Below are positions 56,383-64,000 of a DNA stretch of 64,000 nt, piece by piece. The notes beneath the pieces were generated by a model. The model had not been told where the DNA came from, did no database searches, and was given only the letters and a program-made list of their open reading frames with translations. The position numbers and the translations under genes were made by a program. The first letter of the stretch is position 1; every line of letters starts with the position of its first letter. This DNA is from Cryomorphaceae bacterium (lineage in GTDB: Bacteria > Bacteroidota > Bacteroidia > Flavobacteriales_D > Sanyastnellaceae): the NCBI GenBank assembly GCA_016124575.1, contig WGNM01000008.1:1-64000 (forward strand). Reading direction: 5' to 3'.

Positions 56383-58050
56383 ATGGAAGATAGCCAACAA
56401 ACGCCAGCAGAAAAGAAATCACCATTTCAACCCTTGTTTTACGCCATCGTGCTGTTGATCGGGGTTTACATCGGTTCGTTGTTCGCTGGCGATACCATAC
56501 TCATTCACCGATCTTCGGATGAAGATAACCCGAACAAGTTGGTGAACATCATCAACAAGATCGACGAGATGTATGTTGATTCAATTGAGAAGAGTGCCTT
56601 GATAGACAAAGCCATCAACGCCATTCTTGAAGATTTAGATCCCCATTCGTACTACATCAGCGCAGCAGAATTGGCCGCAGTAACAGAACCCTTGGAAGGT
56701 AATTTTGAGGGCATTGGCGTGGAGTTTATGATTCAAAAAGACACCTTGATGGTGGTTTCGCCCATTGAAGGAGGTCCGTCTGAAACAGCCGGAATTTTAC
56801 CTGGAGATCGCATTATCACCGTTGAAGGTGAGAACATTGCAGGTTTGGGTTTAACCAATGAGAAAGTCATGACCCTTTTAAAGGGAGAGAAAGGCACCAT
56901 TGTTAACTTGGGAATCAAACGCAACGACGAACCCGAGCTACTTTCTTTTTCAATAGAGCGCGACAAAATTCCGATCTACAGTGTTGTTGCCTCGGTAATG
57001 ATAGAGCCTGAGATTGGGTATTTGAAACTTACACGCTTTGCAAAGAATTCTTACGAAGAGTTTATGGCAGGCATGAAAGAACTGGCAGATGATGGAGCGA
57101 AAAGTGTGATTCTTGATTTACGCGGCAATGGCGGCGGATATTTGAATTCTGCCATTCCCATGGTGCAAGAATTTCTGGACAACGACCAACTGATAGTTTA
57201 CACAGAAGGGAAGAACTCACCCCGCCGTGATTATTATTCGAAGATCAAAGGAGTGTATAACAACATGGATGTAGTGGTGCTTATAAACCAAGGGTCGGCT
57301 TCAGCGAGTGAGATCTTGGCGGGTGCACTGCAAGATCACGACCGGTCGATTACCGTTGGACGGAGGTCGTTTGGAAAAGGACTCGTTCAAGATGAGATAG
57401 GGCTTCCTGACCATTCAGCGCTGCGGTTAACAGTGGCGCGATACTACACACCAACCGGACGAAGTATCCAACGTCCTTATGGCGAAGGGGTAGACTACGA
57501 CAACGACCTCACCAACCGCTTCGAGACGGGAGAGCTATTGAATTTAGACAGCTTGCAATTTCAAGACAGCTTGCGGTATGTGACCAAAGGAGGCAGATTT
57601 GTTTATGGAGGGGGAGGAATCATGCCAGACGTCTTTGTGCCCATCGACACCCTTGGAGGTTCGTTTTATCTTTCAGACTTGAGTTACAGCGGCGTGATGC
57701 GCACCTTTGCATTCGACTTTGTGAATAAAAATCGCGACCTATTTGCCGGCTATGCCAATGTTTCAGAGTTGCTCGAAGGGTATTCGGTGCCAGATGAGTT
57801 GCTTGAGAAATTGTTCAATGCGGCTGAGAAAGAAGGCATTTACAAAGACAAGGTAGGCATCAAGAATTCACGCGAGGTGATACGTACGCGAATATTGGCA
57901 TTCATTGCGAAGAATGTATTCAACGAAGAGGCCTATTACCGTGTCTTATTGGAAGACGACCTCGTTTTCGATCATGCCTTAGACGTTGCCCGCGATTACG
58001 ATGCGTACAAGGTTGTGGATGGAAAGTTAACTCTTCCGCAATCTGAGTGA
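56383..58050 (+). CDS. S41 family C-terminal processing peptidase
   Basis: This 555-residue periplasmic serine protease is anchored by an N-terminal membrane helix (PLFYAIVLLIGVYIGSLFAG, about 15-35). It has a PDZ domain (about 95-185) and a tail-specific protease core with the catalytic Ser in QGSASASEILAGALQDHDR and Lys in RRSFGKGLVQDE. A long C-terminal extension (about 400-555) is typical of Bacteroidota enzymes. It degrades or trims periplasmic proteins at the C terminus. Co-transcribed with the dCMP deaminase. Confidence 0.93.
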   Translation: MEDSQQTPAEKKSPFQPLFYAIVLLIGVYIGSLFAGDTILIHRSSDEDNPNKLVNIINKIDEMYVDSIEKSALIDKAINAILEDLDPHSYYISAAELAAVTEPLEGNFEGIGVEFMIQKDTLMVVSPIEGGPSETAGILPGDRIITVEGENIAGLGLTNEKVMTLLKGEKGTIVNLGIKRNDEPELLSFSIERDKIPIYSVVASVMIEPEIGYLKLTRFAKNSYEEFMAGMKELADDGAKSVILDLRGNGGGYLNSAIPMVQEFLDNDQLIVYTEGKNSPRRDYYSKIKGVYNNMDVVVLINQGSASASEILAGALQDHDRSITVGRRSFGKGLVQDEIGLPDHSALRLTVARYYTPTGRSIQRPYGEGVDYDNDLTNRFETGELLNLDSLQFQDSLRYVTKGGRFVYGGGGIMPDVFVPIDTLGGSFYLSDLSYSGVMRTFAFDFVNKNRDLFAGYANVSELLEGYSVPDELLEKLFNAAEKEGIYKDKVGIKNSREVIRTRILAFIAKNVFNEEAYYRVLLEDDLVFDHALDVARDYDAYKVVDGKLTLPQSE

Positions 58051-58074
58051 ACTTTTAAGACATCAAATGATTTG

Positions 58075-58082
58075 TATCTTTG
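58075..58082 (+). promoter_or_regulatory. -7 box for sodB
   Basis: TATCTTTG, a perfect TAnnTTTG match, lies 21 bases before the sodB ATG. The -33 element is weak. Confidence 0.55.
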
Positions 58083-58103
58083 ACACACAATAAACATTCT
58101 ATT

Positions 58104-58706
58104 ATGGCTTTTGAGTTACCAAAACTTCCTTATGCGTTCGACGCATTGGAACCACATATCGATGCCCGCACCATGGAAATTCACCATGACAAGCACCATG
58201 CTGGGTATACAAACAATTTGAACGCTGCCATTGCTGGCACTCCAATGGAGTCGATGTCGATTGAAGAGATCTGCGCCAATGTTGGCGACAACGCAGCAGT
58301 GCGCAACAATGGGGGCGGTTATTACAACCACAACTTGTTTTGGACTGTGATGACGCCAAACGGTGGTGGAGCGCCAACAGGTGCAGTAGCAACTGCTATT
58401 GATGCCGCATTTGGTTCGTTTGACGCTTTCAAAGAAGCTTTTGCGAAAGCAGCGGCTACCCGTTTTGGATCAGGATGGGCGTGGTTGTGCGTGAAAGGTG
58501 GCAAGTTAGAAGTTTGTTCTAGCGCCAACCAAGACAATCCACTGATGCCAGGAGTAGGTTGTGGAGGCACACCGATACTCGGACTTGATGTGTGGGAGCA
58601 CGCGTACTACTTGAACTATCAGAACCGTCGTCCAGACTACATAACTGCATTTTTCAATGTTATCAATTGGGATGAAGTGAACAAGCGCATGGCTGCGGCA
58701 ATGTAA
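58104..58706 (+). CDS. sodB: Superoxide dismutase (Fe/Mn family)
   Basis: This 200-residue enzyme detoxifies superoxide in the cytoplasm. Metal ligands are visible: His in [11 protein letters not shown], His in [12 protein letters not shown], and Asp/His in [35 protein letters not shown] is present. The Gly-rich segment around [21 protein letters not shown] fits the Fe/Mn group; metal preference cannot be fixed by eye. The ATG at 58104 begins the conserved [15 protein letters not shown]. Confidence 0.95.
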   Translation: MAFELPKLPYAFDALEPHIDARTMEIHHDKHHAGYTNNLNAAIAGTPMESMSIEEICANVGDNAAVRNNGGGYYNHNLFWTVMTPNGGGAPTGAVATAIDAAFGSFDAFKEAFAKAAATRFGSGWAWLCVKGGKLEVCSSANQDNPLMPGVGCGGTPILGLDVWEHAYYLNYQNRRPDYITAFFNVINWDEVNKRMAAAM

Positions 58707-58722
58707 TTTATAACAGCTTTTG

Positions 58723-58752
58723 AAAAGCCACTTGCGCAAGCAGGTGGCTTTT
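58723..58752 (+). terminator. Intrinsic terminator after sodB
   Basis: The stem AAAAGCCACTTGC (58723-58735) pairs with GCAGGTGGCTTTT (58740-58752), with one wobble and a GCAA loop, followed by more Ts. It lies 16 bases past the sodB stop and just before ispD. Confidence 0.9.
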
Positions 58753-58779
58753 TTGTTGCACACTACTTACCTTTACCGC

Positions 58780-59439
58780 ATGCGCGAAGTGATAATTGTA
58801 GCCGGAGGAAAAGGCAAGCGGATGGGAGCCGAAATGCCGAAGCAGTTTTTGGAAGTCGACCAAAAGCCAATCATCGTGCATACCATCCATCGCTTTCGCA
58901 GCTTCGATGCAACCATGAAGGTAATCGTTGTGCTACCCGAACAATGGGTTGACTATTTTCAAGACCTCGCAGCGAAGTTCAACATCAACTGTCAAGTCGC
59001 CATAGGTGGTGCTGAGCGCTTTCAATCTGTTCAAAACGGATTGAAACTAGCTACCGCAGATGTTGTTGCAGTGCACGACGCTGTTCGTCCGCTCGTGAGC
59101 ATTGAAACCCTCCGCAATGTTTTCGATGCAGCAGAGTCAACAGGAGCAGCCATACCCGTGATTGCCCTTTCTGAGAGTTTACGTCGCATTACCGAAAACG
59201 GATCAGTGGCGCTGAACAGAAGCGAGTATCGGTTGGTGCAGACACCTCAGGTTTTTAGAATTGACATCCTCAAATCGGCCTACCAACAACCCTACAACCC
59301 TGTTTTTACCGATGACGCATCGGTGGTAGAGGCGCAGCGCAAGGAAATAAGTCTGGTGGCTGGAAATGTGGAAAATATAAAGATTACGACTCCTGCTGAT
59401 CTGCAGCTGTTTCATAGTTTGCTGCGGTTACCCGACTGA
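58780..59439 (+). CDS. ispD: 2-C-methyl-D-erythritol 4-phosphate cytidylyltransferase
   Basis: IspD makes CDP-methylerythritol in the non-mevalonate isoprenoid pathway. The 219-residue protein has EVIIVAGGKGKRMGAEMPKQFLEV, VAIGGAERFQSVQNGL, VAVHDAVRPLVS and TDDASVVEA. The ATG at 58780 is chosen; an in-frame start at 58720 lies inside the sodB terminator hairpin. Its 3' end overlaps the convergent CPBP protease gene by 56 bp. A TACCTTTA box at 58769-58776 is very close to the ATG. Confidence 0.94.
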   Translation: MREVIIVAGGKGKRMGAEMPKQFLEVDQKPIIVHTIHRFRSFDATMKVIVVLPEQWVDYFQDLAAKFNINCQVAIGGAERFQSVQNGLKLATADVVAVHDAVRPLVSIETLRNVFDAAESTGAAIPVIALSESLRRITENGSVALNRSEYRLVQTPQVFRIDILKSAYQQPYNPVFTDDASVVEAQRKEISLVAGNVENIKITTPADLQLFHSLLRLPD

Positions 59440-60355
59440 GATAAGCAGGTTTCACTATGTCCCACTTGCTCTTTTGAATCACCACCCAAAACATCAGGGT
59501 GAACACCAACGCCGATAGTAACAGCAGTATAGGATTCAACGCGGCTTCTTCCATTTGTGCTTCACCAATGCTAGCGCTGCCTGCAAAGTATGCTGCAGTA
59601 ACGGCCATGGCATTGTTTATAAAGTGGGCCAAAACGCTGCTCCAAATGCTCCCTGTGTGCACAAGGAGGTAGCCGAAAAAGACACCGAGCAGCATCCTTG
59701 GAAGAAAACCATAGAACTGAAAATGGATGAAGCTGAAGACGAAAGCCGACGTCCATATACCCACGTGGATGTTGTTAAAAGCTTTTGCGAGCTGCGATTG
59801 CACGACACCACGAAAGACAAACTCTTCAGCCACTGCGGGTAGCACGGCAACAACAAAGAGCATCAGCAGGTATTCTGAAAAAGAATTCATCGTTAACAAA
59901 ACTTCCGTCATTTTCGCCAGGTTGTCTTCGCTCGGTTTGAGTAATCCTTCGAGGTAGCCACCCTCAGGAATCAAGGCATTGTTGATTTCGAAAGCCGCTT
60001 GGATCAAGGGCATTGAAAACATCGCGAGGAAAGGAACCAGGAGAATCGTCATGCGCGGCACACCCATCCAAAAGCCATTTACCGACTTCTTTCCCATGAG
60101 GAGAAGAAATAAAAACGACGCACCTAAGAAACCAAATATCTGGTTTGAAGCGTTGATTACTCGCAATGCGCAGACCTTCACGTCATCGAAAGGTTCAGTT
60201 GTAACAGATTGAAGATCAGACATTGGGCTATTGCAAATCCACGAGCTGAGGGCGATGCCAATACCTGCCGAAGTGGCTACAAGCATGAGTACGATGCACG
60301 CGAAAAACACCACTTTTAGCAAAGGATGCATTGTTTGGAAAGAACTTCGAATCAT
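59384..60355 (-). CDS. CPBP family intramembrane metalloprotease
   Basis: This is a 323-residue membrane protein with about eight hydrophobic helices. The CPBP/CAAX-protease motifs are EEFVFRGVVQSQL (Glu-Glu and Arg), FSFIHFQFYGFLPRMLLGVFFGYLL (His) and SVLAHFINNAMAV (His and Asn). Such proteins are intramembrane metalloproteases; the substrate is unknown. ATG at 60355 (or 60331) fits the start of the first helix. It overlaps ispD 3' ends by 56 bp. Confidence 0.88.
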   Translation of the reverse strand: MIRSSFQTMHPLLKVVFFACIVLMLVATSAGIGIALSSWICNSPMSDLQSVTTEPFDDVKVCALRVINASNQIFGFLGASFLFLLLMGKKSVNGFWMGVPRMTILLVPFLAMFSMPLIQAAFEINNALIPEGGYLEGLLKPSEDNLAKMTEVLLTMNSFSEYLLMLFVVAVLPAVAEEFVFRGVVQSQLAKAFNNIHVGIWTSAFVFSFIHFQFYGFLPRMLLGVFFGYLLVHTGSIWSSVLAHFINNAMAVTAAYFAGSASIGEAQMEEAALNPILLLLSALVFTLMFWVVIQKSKWDIVKPAYLSRVTAANYETAADQQES

Positions 60356-60373
60356 AAAGCATGTTTCATTTCG

Positions 60374-60381
60374 TAAATTTG
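60374..60381 (+). promoter_or_regulatory. -7 box for dusB
   Basis: TAAATTTG, a perfect TAnnTTTG match, lies 25 bases before the dusB ATG in the short divergent gap. Confidence 0.5.
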
Positions 60382-60406
60382 CGTCGAATTTGTTCAATTT
60401 CCACGG

Positions 60407-61393
60407 ATGGTCAAAATTGGGTCGATAGAGTTGGGTGATTTTCCCTTGTTGTTAGCTCCTATGGAGGATGTTAGCGACCCGCCATTTCGTGCGCTTTGCA
60501 AAGAGCACGGAGCAGATTTGATGTACACAGAATTTATTTCAAGCGAAGGCTTGATTCGTGATGCTGCGAAAAGTATGCAGAAACTCGATATATTCGAGTA
60601 CGAACGACCGATTGGCATCCAAATATTTGGAAGTGAAATAGAATCCATGCGGAAAGCTACTGAAATTACGGCAGCCGCAGGTCCAGACATCATTGATATC
60701 AACTATGGTTGTCCGGTAAAAAAGGTAGCATGCAAAGGCGCTGGCGCTGGAATCTTGCAAGACATACCAAAAATGGTTTCGATGACACGAGAAATTGTGA
60801 ATTCAACCCATTTGCCAGTTACGGTGAAAACCCGTTTGGGTTGGGACGAAGATACCAAGTACATTGTTGAAGTGGCAGAACGGCTGCAGGATGTGGGTAT
60901 TCAAGGCATCTCCATCCACGGAAGAACGCGGAAGCAGATGTACAAGGGCGATGCAGATTGGACCTTGATTTCGGAGGTCAAGAACAACCCCCGCATGCGC
61001 ATACCTGTTTTCGGAAACGGCGATATAGATACTCCTGAAAAAGCGGTTGAATACCGCGACAGGTACGGAGTTGATGGCATCATGATTGGACGCGCAAGCA
61101 TTGGTTATCCGTGGGTTTTTAACGAGATCAAGCACTTCATGGCTACGGGCACACATTTGGCACCTCCTACCATTTCAGATCGTGTAGATGCAGCAGGAAA
61201 ACACCTGTCGATGGCAGTGCGATGGAAAGGTGAGCACCTTGGCTTGGTAGAGATGCGCCGCCATTATGCCAACTATTTCAAAGGGTTGCCGCACTTCAAG
61301 GAGTACCGCATGCAATTGGTGACGGGAGAGTCTGTTGACCTTGTTAATGCTACCCTAGAAGAAATCCGCGGGATGTTCCAAGATCAGTATTAA
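60407..61393 (+). CDS. dusB: tRNA-dihydrouridine synthase
   Basis: This 328-residue FMN enzyme reduces uridines in the tRNA D-loop. Family motifs are LLLAPMEDVSDPPFRALCKEHGADLMYTEFIS, QIFGSE, IDINYGCPVKKVACKGAGAGIL (catalytic Cys), GISIHGRTRKQMYKGDADW and GIMIGRASIGYPWVF. The DusB class is the best fit. The 3' end overlaps the convergent permease by 4 bp. Confidence 0.92.
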   Translation: MVKIGSIELGDFPLLLAPMEDVSDPPFRALCKEHGADLMYTEFISSEGLIRDAAKSMQKLDIFEYERPIGIQIFGSEIESMRKATEITAAAGPDIIDINYGCPVKKVACKGAGAGILQDIPKMVSMTREIVNSTHLPVTVKTRLGWDEDTKYIVEVAERLQDVGIQGISIHGRTRKQMYKGDADWTLISEVKNNPRMRIPVFGNGDIDTPEKAVEYRDRYGVDGIMIGRASIGYPWVFNEIKHFMATGTHLAPPTISDRVDAAGKHLSMAVRWKGEHLGLVEMRRHYANYFKGLPHFKEYRMQLVTGESVDLVNATLEEIRGMFQDQY

Positions 61394-62598
61394 GCGAACC
61401 TTTTGATCAGGTAGCGCACCATGGATGTTGAGAACAGCACACCAATTGTAAGCACAGTAGTAAGAATGGCTACAATATCGAGAAACCGTACCTCAATTGG
61501 GTACGATGGCACAATCGATCCTTCGAGTTTTATAAAGCCGAATTTCTGCTGAAGCAGACATACAGACAGTCCGATGATTGTTCCGATGGCAGCGCCAACG
61601 ATGTTGATCAATACGCCTTGATACGAGAATATACGGCGGATGGCTTGTGGCGTTAGTCCTACGCTCTTCAGAATGAATATATCCTTCTTTTTCTCAATAA
61701 TGAGCATGGTGAGCGAGGCAATGATGTTGAATCCTGCGATGAGCAGGATAAATGTTAGAATCAAGAACGTCGCCCACTTTTCAGATCGGTTCGTTTTGTG
61801 GATGATTTCATTTTTATCATACCGTGTTTCAACCACAAAGTTATCGCCTAATTTTTCACGCAGCAGCGCTTTCATATCGTCGGCATCCTCGCCGCTGGCG
61901 AGAGAAATATCAAGTTGACTCACCTCGTTGTCGTAGCTCAAGAGCTCACGCGCATAGTCGAGTGGTGTGAGTATGTACTTCACATCCATTTCGGCATTTA
62001 CGCTGAACACGCCCGACACCAGAATTGGCAGGGTATTGAGGGCTTTGTCTTTGTACCGCGCCAGTTTTTTACCGCGAATGGGTGCGCTGAGGGTGATGAT
62101 GGGGTAGTCTTCAGGGTGATACGGAATGCCCAACTCAGATTGGATGCCGTACCCGGGAATGGCGCATGGAATGTCGGAACGATAGAGTTCAAAAGTGCCG
62201 GCCCGCATGACATCGCGAACGTTGGTAACCTCCTGAAAAAGGGTGTCGACCCCTTTGATTGTGGCCACAGAGGGTTGTCCGTCGAACCGTACAATCACAT
62301 CGTCTTCAAGCACCGACGAGATGACCCCAATGCCTTCTACCGAAGTGATAACAACCAGCAGGCTATCGGTGGCTTCGAACACCTTTCCTTTGGCAGGGGA
62401 GATGGAGATTTCAGAATCGAAGGTGCTAAACAAGTCAGAAACCAGCGTTTCGATACCATTGAGGGCTGAAAGAATCGCTATCATGGCCGTGGTTACGCAT
62501 GCCACAACGAACATTGAGATGCCAGAAATGACATTGATGATGTTGCGTGACTTCTTGGAAAAGAGGTACCTACGTGATATGAAAAGCGAAATGTTCAC
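61390..62598 (-). CDS. LolC/LolE-like ABC transporter permease
   Basis: This 402-residue inner-membrane permease has the LolC/E start (ISLFISRRYLFSKKSRNIINVISGISMFVVACVTTAMIAIL), a periplasmic domain (about 50-255) and three C-terminal helices with IEKKKDIFILKSVGLTPQAIRRIFSYQGVLIN. It likely takes part in lipoprotein release to the outer membrane, but the ATPase partner is not in the window. The start codon is GTG at 62598; no ATG lies in frame before the first helix. It is 54 bp downstream of the methyltransferase gene. Confidence 0.87.
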   Translation of the reverse strand: MNISLFISRRYLFSKKSRNIINVISGISMFVVACVTTAMIAILSALNGIETLVSDLFSTFDSEISISPAKGKVFEATDSLLVVITSVEGIGVISSVLEDDVIVRFDGQPSVATIKGVDTLFQEVTNVRDVMRAGTFELYRSDIPCAIPGYGIQSELGIPYHPEDYPIITLSAPIRGKKLARYKDKALNTLPILVSGVFSVNAEMDVKYILTPLDYARELLSYDNEVSQLDISLASGEDADDMKALLREKLGDNFVVETRYDKNEIIHKTNRSEKWATFLILTFILLIAGFNIIASLTMLIIEKKKDIFILKSVGLTPQAIRRIFSYQGVLINIVGAAIGTIIGLSVCLLQQKFGFIKLEGSIVPSYPIEVRFLDIVAILTTVLTIGVLFSTSMVRYLIKRFA

Positions 62599-62652
62599 GG
62601 GGTGTGAATAAACGAAGAAAAGCCGAGATAGCGAACGAAAATGCGTTTGAGT

Positions 62653-63438
62653 TTACTTCCAGGCCAGCACGATGATGCCATTGCCATTGAGGTGCGCCAT
62701 GTGGCTATCGATCCAGTTCAAAACGATGGTCACTGGAAAAGCGAAGATGTAGTAGAACGGAAGCACGACGGCCAACAATCGGGTTAGCTTTAGCATCTTG
62801 AGTGGAATTTCCAATCCGATTTTACCTGCTAACCTGCCTGATGAACCGAGGGTGTAGTGGGTTTTTACCTTTGAAAACCCTGCCGATTTGAACTTCGCCT
62901 TTAGGTCTTCGCGGGTGTAGCCGTGGCGGCACATCGCGTCGCGCTCCAATTTTTTTCCTTCATAGCAGCGATTCACGGTGCCAATCACCATTCCGCCTTG
63001 ATGTAGAGCGTGGTGGAAGTTGCCAATTACCTTATCGTCATCATTGACATATTCCAAGGTCTCAGTGCATAGAATCAAGTCGAAGGCATCCGTGTCTTCT
63101 AAAGCTTCTAAGTTCAACGTGCGAAAGAGTAGATTTTTTCGGTTTGTATCGCGAACGAAGGCATTGCCAGAGCAAACACGTTCTTGGGCGTTATCGACCG
63201 CGAGGACACTAAATTTCTCACGCTGACAGCTCAGCCACCATGAGTTTTGACCAAAGCCAGCGCCGGCATCGAGCACGTGGGCGCGATCAGGTGCTGAGCG
63301 CAGCCATTTCTTGAGCTCTCTCCTCACGTGCCAACTGCGACCTGTGAGCCAATTCATAAGGTTGAATAGCCCCTTTCGCAGTAGTGTTGATTGTCCGCAC
63401 ACCACCGATAACGAGCGGCGGATTTCCTCGTGTTGCAT
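62653..63438 (-). CDS. Class I SAM-dependent methyltransferase
   Basis: This 261-residue protein has a Rossmann-type methyltransferase core: motif I VLDAGAGFGQNSWWLS, motif II region VLAVDNAQERV, then DLILCTETLEYVNDDDKVIGNFHHALHQGGMVIGTVN. The C-terminal part is hydrophobic (LLAVVLPFYYIFAFPVTIVLNWI), suggesting membrane association, as in methyltransferases acting on lipids or quinones. Its substrate is unknown. It starts 2 bp after rbfA. Confidence 0.82.
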   Translation of the reverse strand: MQHEEIRRSLSVVCGQSTLLRKGLFNLMNWLTGRSWHVRRELKKWLRSAPDRAHVLDAGAGFGQNSWWLSCQREKFSVLAVDNAQERVCSGNAFVRDTNRKNLLFRTLNLEALEDTDAFDLILCTETLEYVNDDDKVIGNFHHALHQGGMVIGTVNRCYEGKKLERDAMCRHGYTREDLKAKFKSAGFSKVKTHYTLGSSGRLAGKIGLEIPLKMLKLTRLLAVVLPFYYIFAFPVTIVLNWIDSHMAHLNGNGIIVLAWK

Positions 63439-63440
63439 GC

Positions 63441-63779
63441 TTAACCTTTCAGTAAACGATCTATATCTTCAAAATAATCCAAAGAGTCGTCCAAATAAAA
63501 ATGGAGCTCAGGCATCTTACGTAAATGTTTGCCTGCGGTTGCAGCGAGGAGCTTGCGTATTTTCCAGGTTTCAGATTCTATCTGCTTCAAATCAGCATTT
63601 TTATCTTTCGACGCCATGATGCTGACATATATTTTAGCTACAGAGAGGTCGGGCGACAAGCGCACGCTGGTCACTGTGATAAATCGTCCGTTGAAGAGGG
63701 TATTGCTCTCTCTTTGAAAGATAATGGCTATTTCCCGCTTAATGAGACTGCCTAATTTTTCCTGGCGTAATCCTGACAT
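63441..63779 (-). CDS. rbfA: Ribosome-binding factor A
   Basis: This 112-residue KH-fold protein assists 30S subunit maturation and cold adaptation. It opens with SGLRQEKLGSLIKREIAIIF and carries FITVTSVRLSPDLSVAKIYVSIM and KHLRKMPELHFYLDDSLDY, the core RbfA pattern. It is followed after 2 bp by the methyltransferase gene and is 33 bp from the hflX stop. Confidence 0.92.
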   Translation of the reverse strand: MSGLRQEKLGSLIKREIAIIFQRESNTLFNGRFITVTSVRLSPDLSVAKIYVSIMASKDKNADLKQIESETWKIRKLLAATAGKHLRKMPELHFYLDDSLDYFEDIDRLLKG

Positions 63780-63812
63780 AGTACAAAGATAGTGAAGACA
63801 ACAACTGAAATG

Positions 63813-64000
63813 TCAATAAAGGAAATCGTTGTATGGATAACGCACCTGATGGATTTCTTTTACGCGGGTATAAATGACCTCACGAAGTTCATCGATGTTG
63901 GTGCGGTTGGTAGCAGAAATGAAGACGACATTGTCGAATTCGCTCTTCGCCATCCACGATTTTTTCAAGTCGTCAAGCGATGCTGGTGGGGCATCTGAGT
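63813..64000 (-). CDS. hflX: GTPase HflX, C-terminal part (truncated by the window edge)
   Basis: On the minus strand an open frame enters at the right edge and ends with TGA at 63815-63813. The last residues read FDNVVFISATNRTNIDELREVIYTRV, then KEIHQVRYPYNDFLY. This matches the C terminus of Bacteroidota HflX, a ribosome-associated GTPase that splits stalled ribosomes; ISAT is the G5-like element. Only about 62 residues are visible, and the GTPase core lies outside the window. Confidence 0.8.
   Translation of the reverse strand, partial: SDAPPASLDDLKKSWMAKSEFDNVVFISATNRTNIDELREVIYTRVKEIHQVRYPYNDFLY

Noticed and set aside
63792-63998. 68-codon plus-strand ORF at the right edge
   Set aside because: The opposite strand encodes a convincing HflX C terminus; the plus-strand frame is its shadow.
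1-64000. CRISPR arrays, tRNA or rRNA genes, prophage or intact insertion sequences
   Set aside because: No spaced repeat array, cloverleaf-like sequence, rRNA segment, transposase or integrase was seen on reading both strands.

Overview
The window looks like a chromosomal segment of a Bacteroidota bacterium, most likely an aerobic member of the Flavobacteriales. Several features support this. Two very large secreted proteins end in type IX secretion (T9SS) sorting domains. Promoter-like boxes follow the Bacteroidota TAnnTTTG pattern. Shine-Dalgarno sequences are not evident. The purH-mreBCD-mrdA-rodA block has a typical Bacteroidota order, and there is a 2-oxoglutarate dehydrogenase complex and an Fe/Mn superoxide dismutase. 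No rRNA, tRNA, CRISPR array or intact insertion sequence was seen. The last gene (hflX) runs off the right edge, and the start of the first gene is uncertain.

Layout: 0-4.5 kb holds a T9SS surface protein, a decayed fragment of comM and an EGF-like lipoprotein. 4.5-15.1 kb is a minus-strand run (comM, gmhA, dsbD-like, yhhQ-like, an unknown gene, tilS, pabB, hemH, lpdA). 15.2-24.2 kb is a plus-strand run (RND-type exporter, rmlA, polyprenyl synthase, an unknown gene, sucA, sucB). 24.5-28.4 kb is a minus-strand sulfur operon (1-Cys peroxiredoxin, cysM, JAMM peptidase, cysO, moeZ-like) behind two tandem poly-cysteine leader peptides. 28.5-35.6 kb is the rod-shape operon plus purH. 35.8-44.8 kb has an ABC permease, a second T9SS protein, an outer-membrane barrel and a hybrid histidine kinase with a degenerate HPt partner. 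45-52 kb has rmlD, a phosphohexomutase, a second hybrid kinase, cvpA, a GNAT enzyme, an aspartate kinase and a possible small RNA. 52-64 kb has a DUF2795 protein, a corrinoid adenosyltransferase coupled to a receptor-type adenylate cyclase, dCMP deaminase, an S41 protease, sodB, ispD, a CPBP protease, dusB, a LolC/E-like permease, a methyltransferase, rbfA and hflX.

The most notable system is at 24.5-28.4 kb. A CysO-type sulfur carrier, its MoeZ-like activator, a JAMM protease and a CysM-like synthase form an alternative cysteine pathway. The carrier ends in Gly-Gly-Ser-Ile, so it probably needs trimming before activation. Upstream lie two consecutive attenuators. Each has a tiny ORF with a run of Cys codons (four, then six), a possible antiterminator pairing and a strong intrinsic terminator. 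This reads as a two-step gate responding to charged tRNA-Cys. Other points of interest are a possible orphan small RNA at 51.9 kb, a comM 3'-end remnant beside intact comM, a predicted receptor adenylate cyclase translationally coupled to a PduO-type enzyme, and an HPt protein with Arg in place of the phospho-accepting His.
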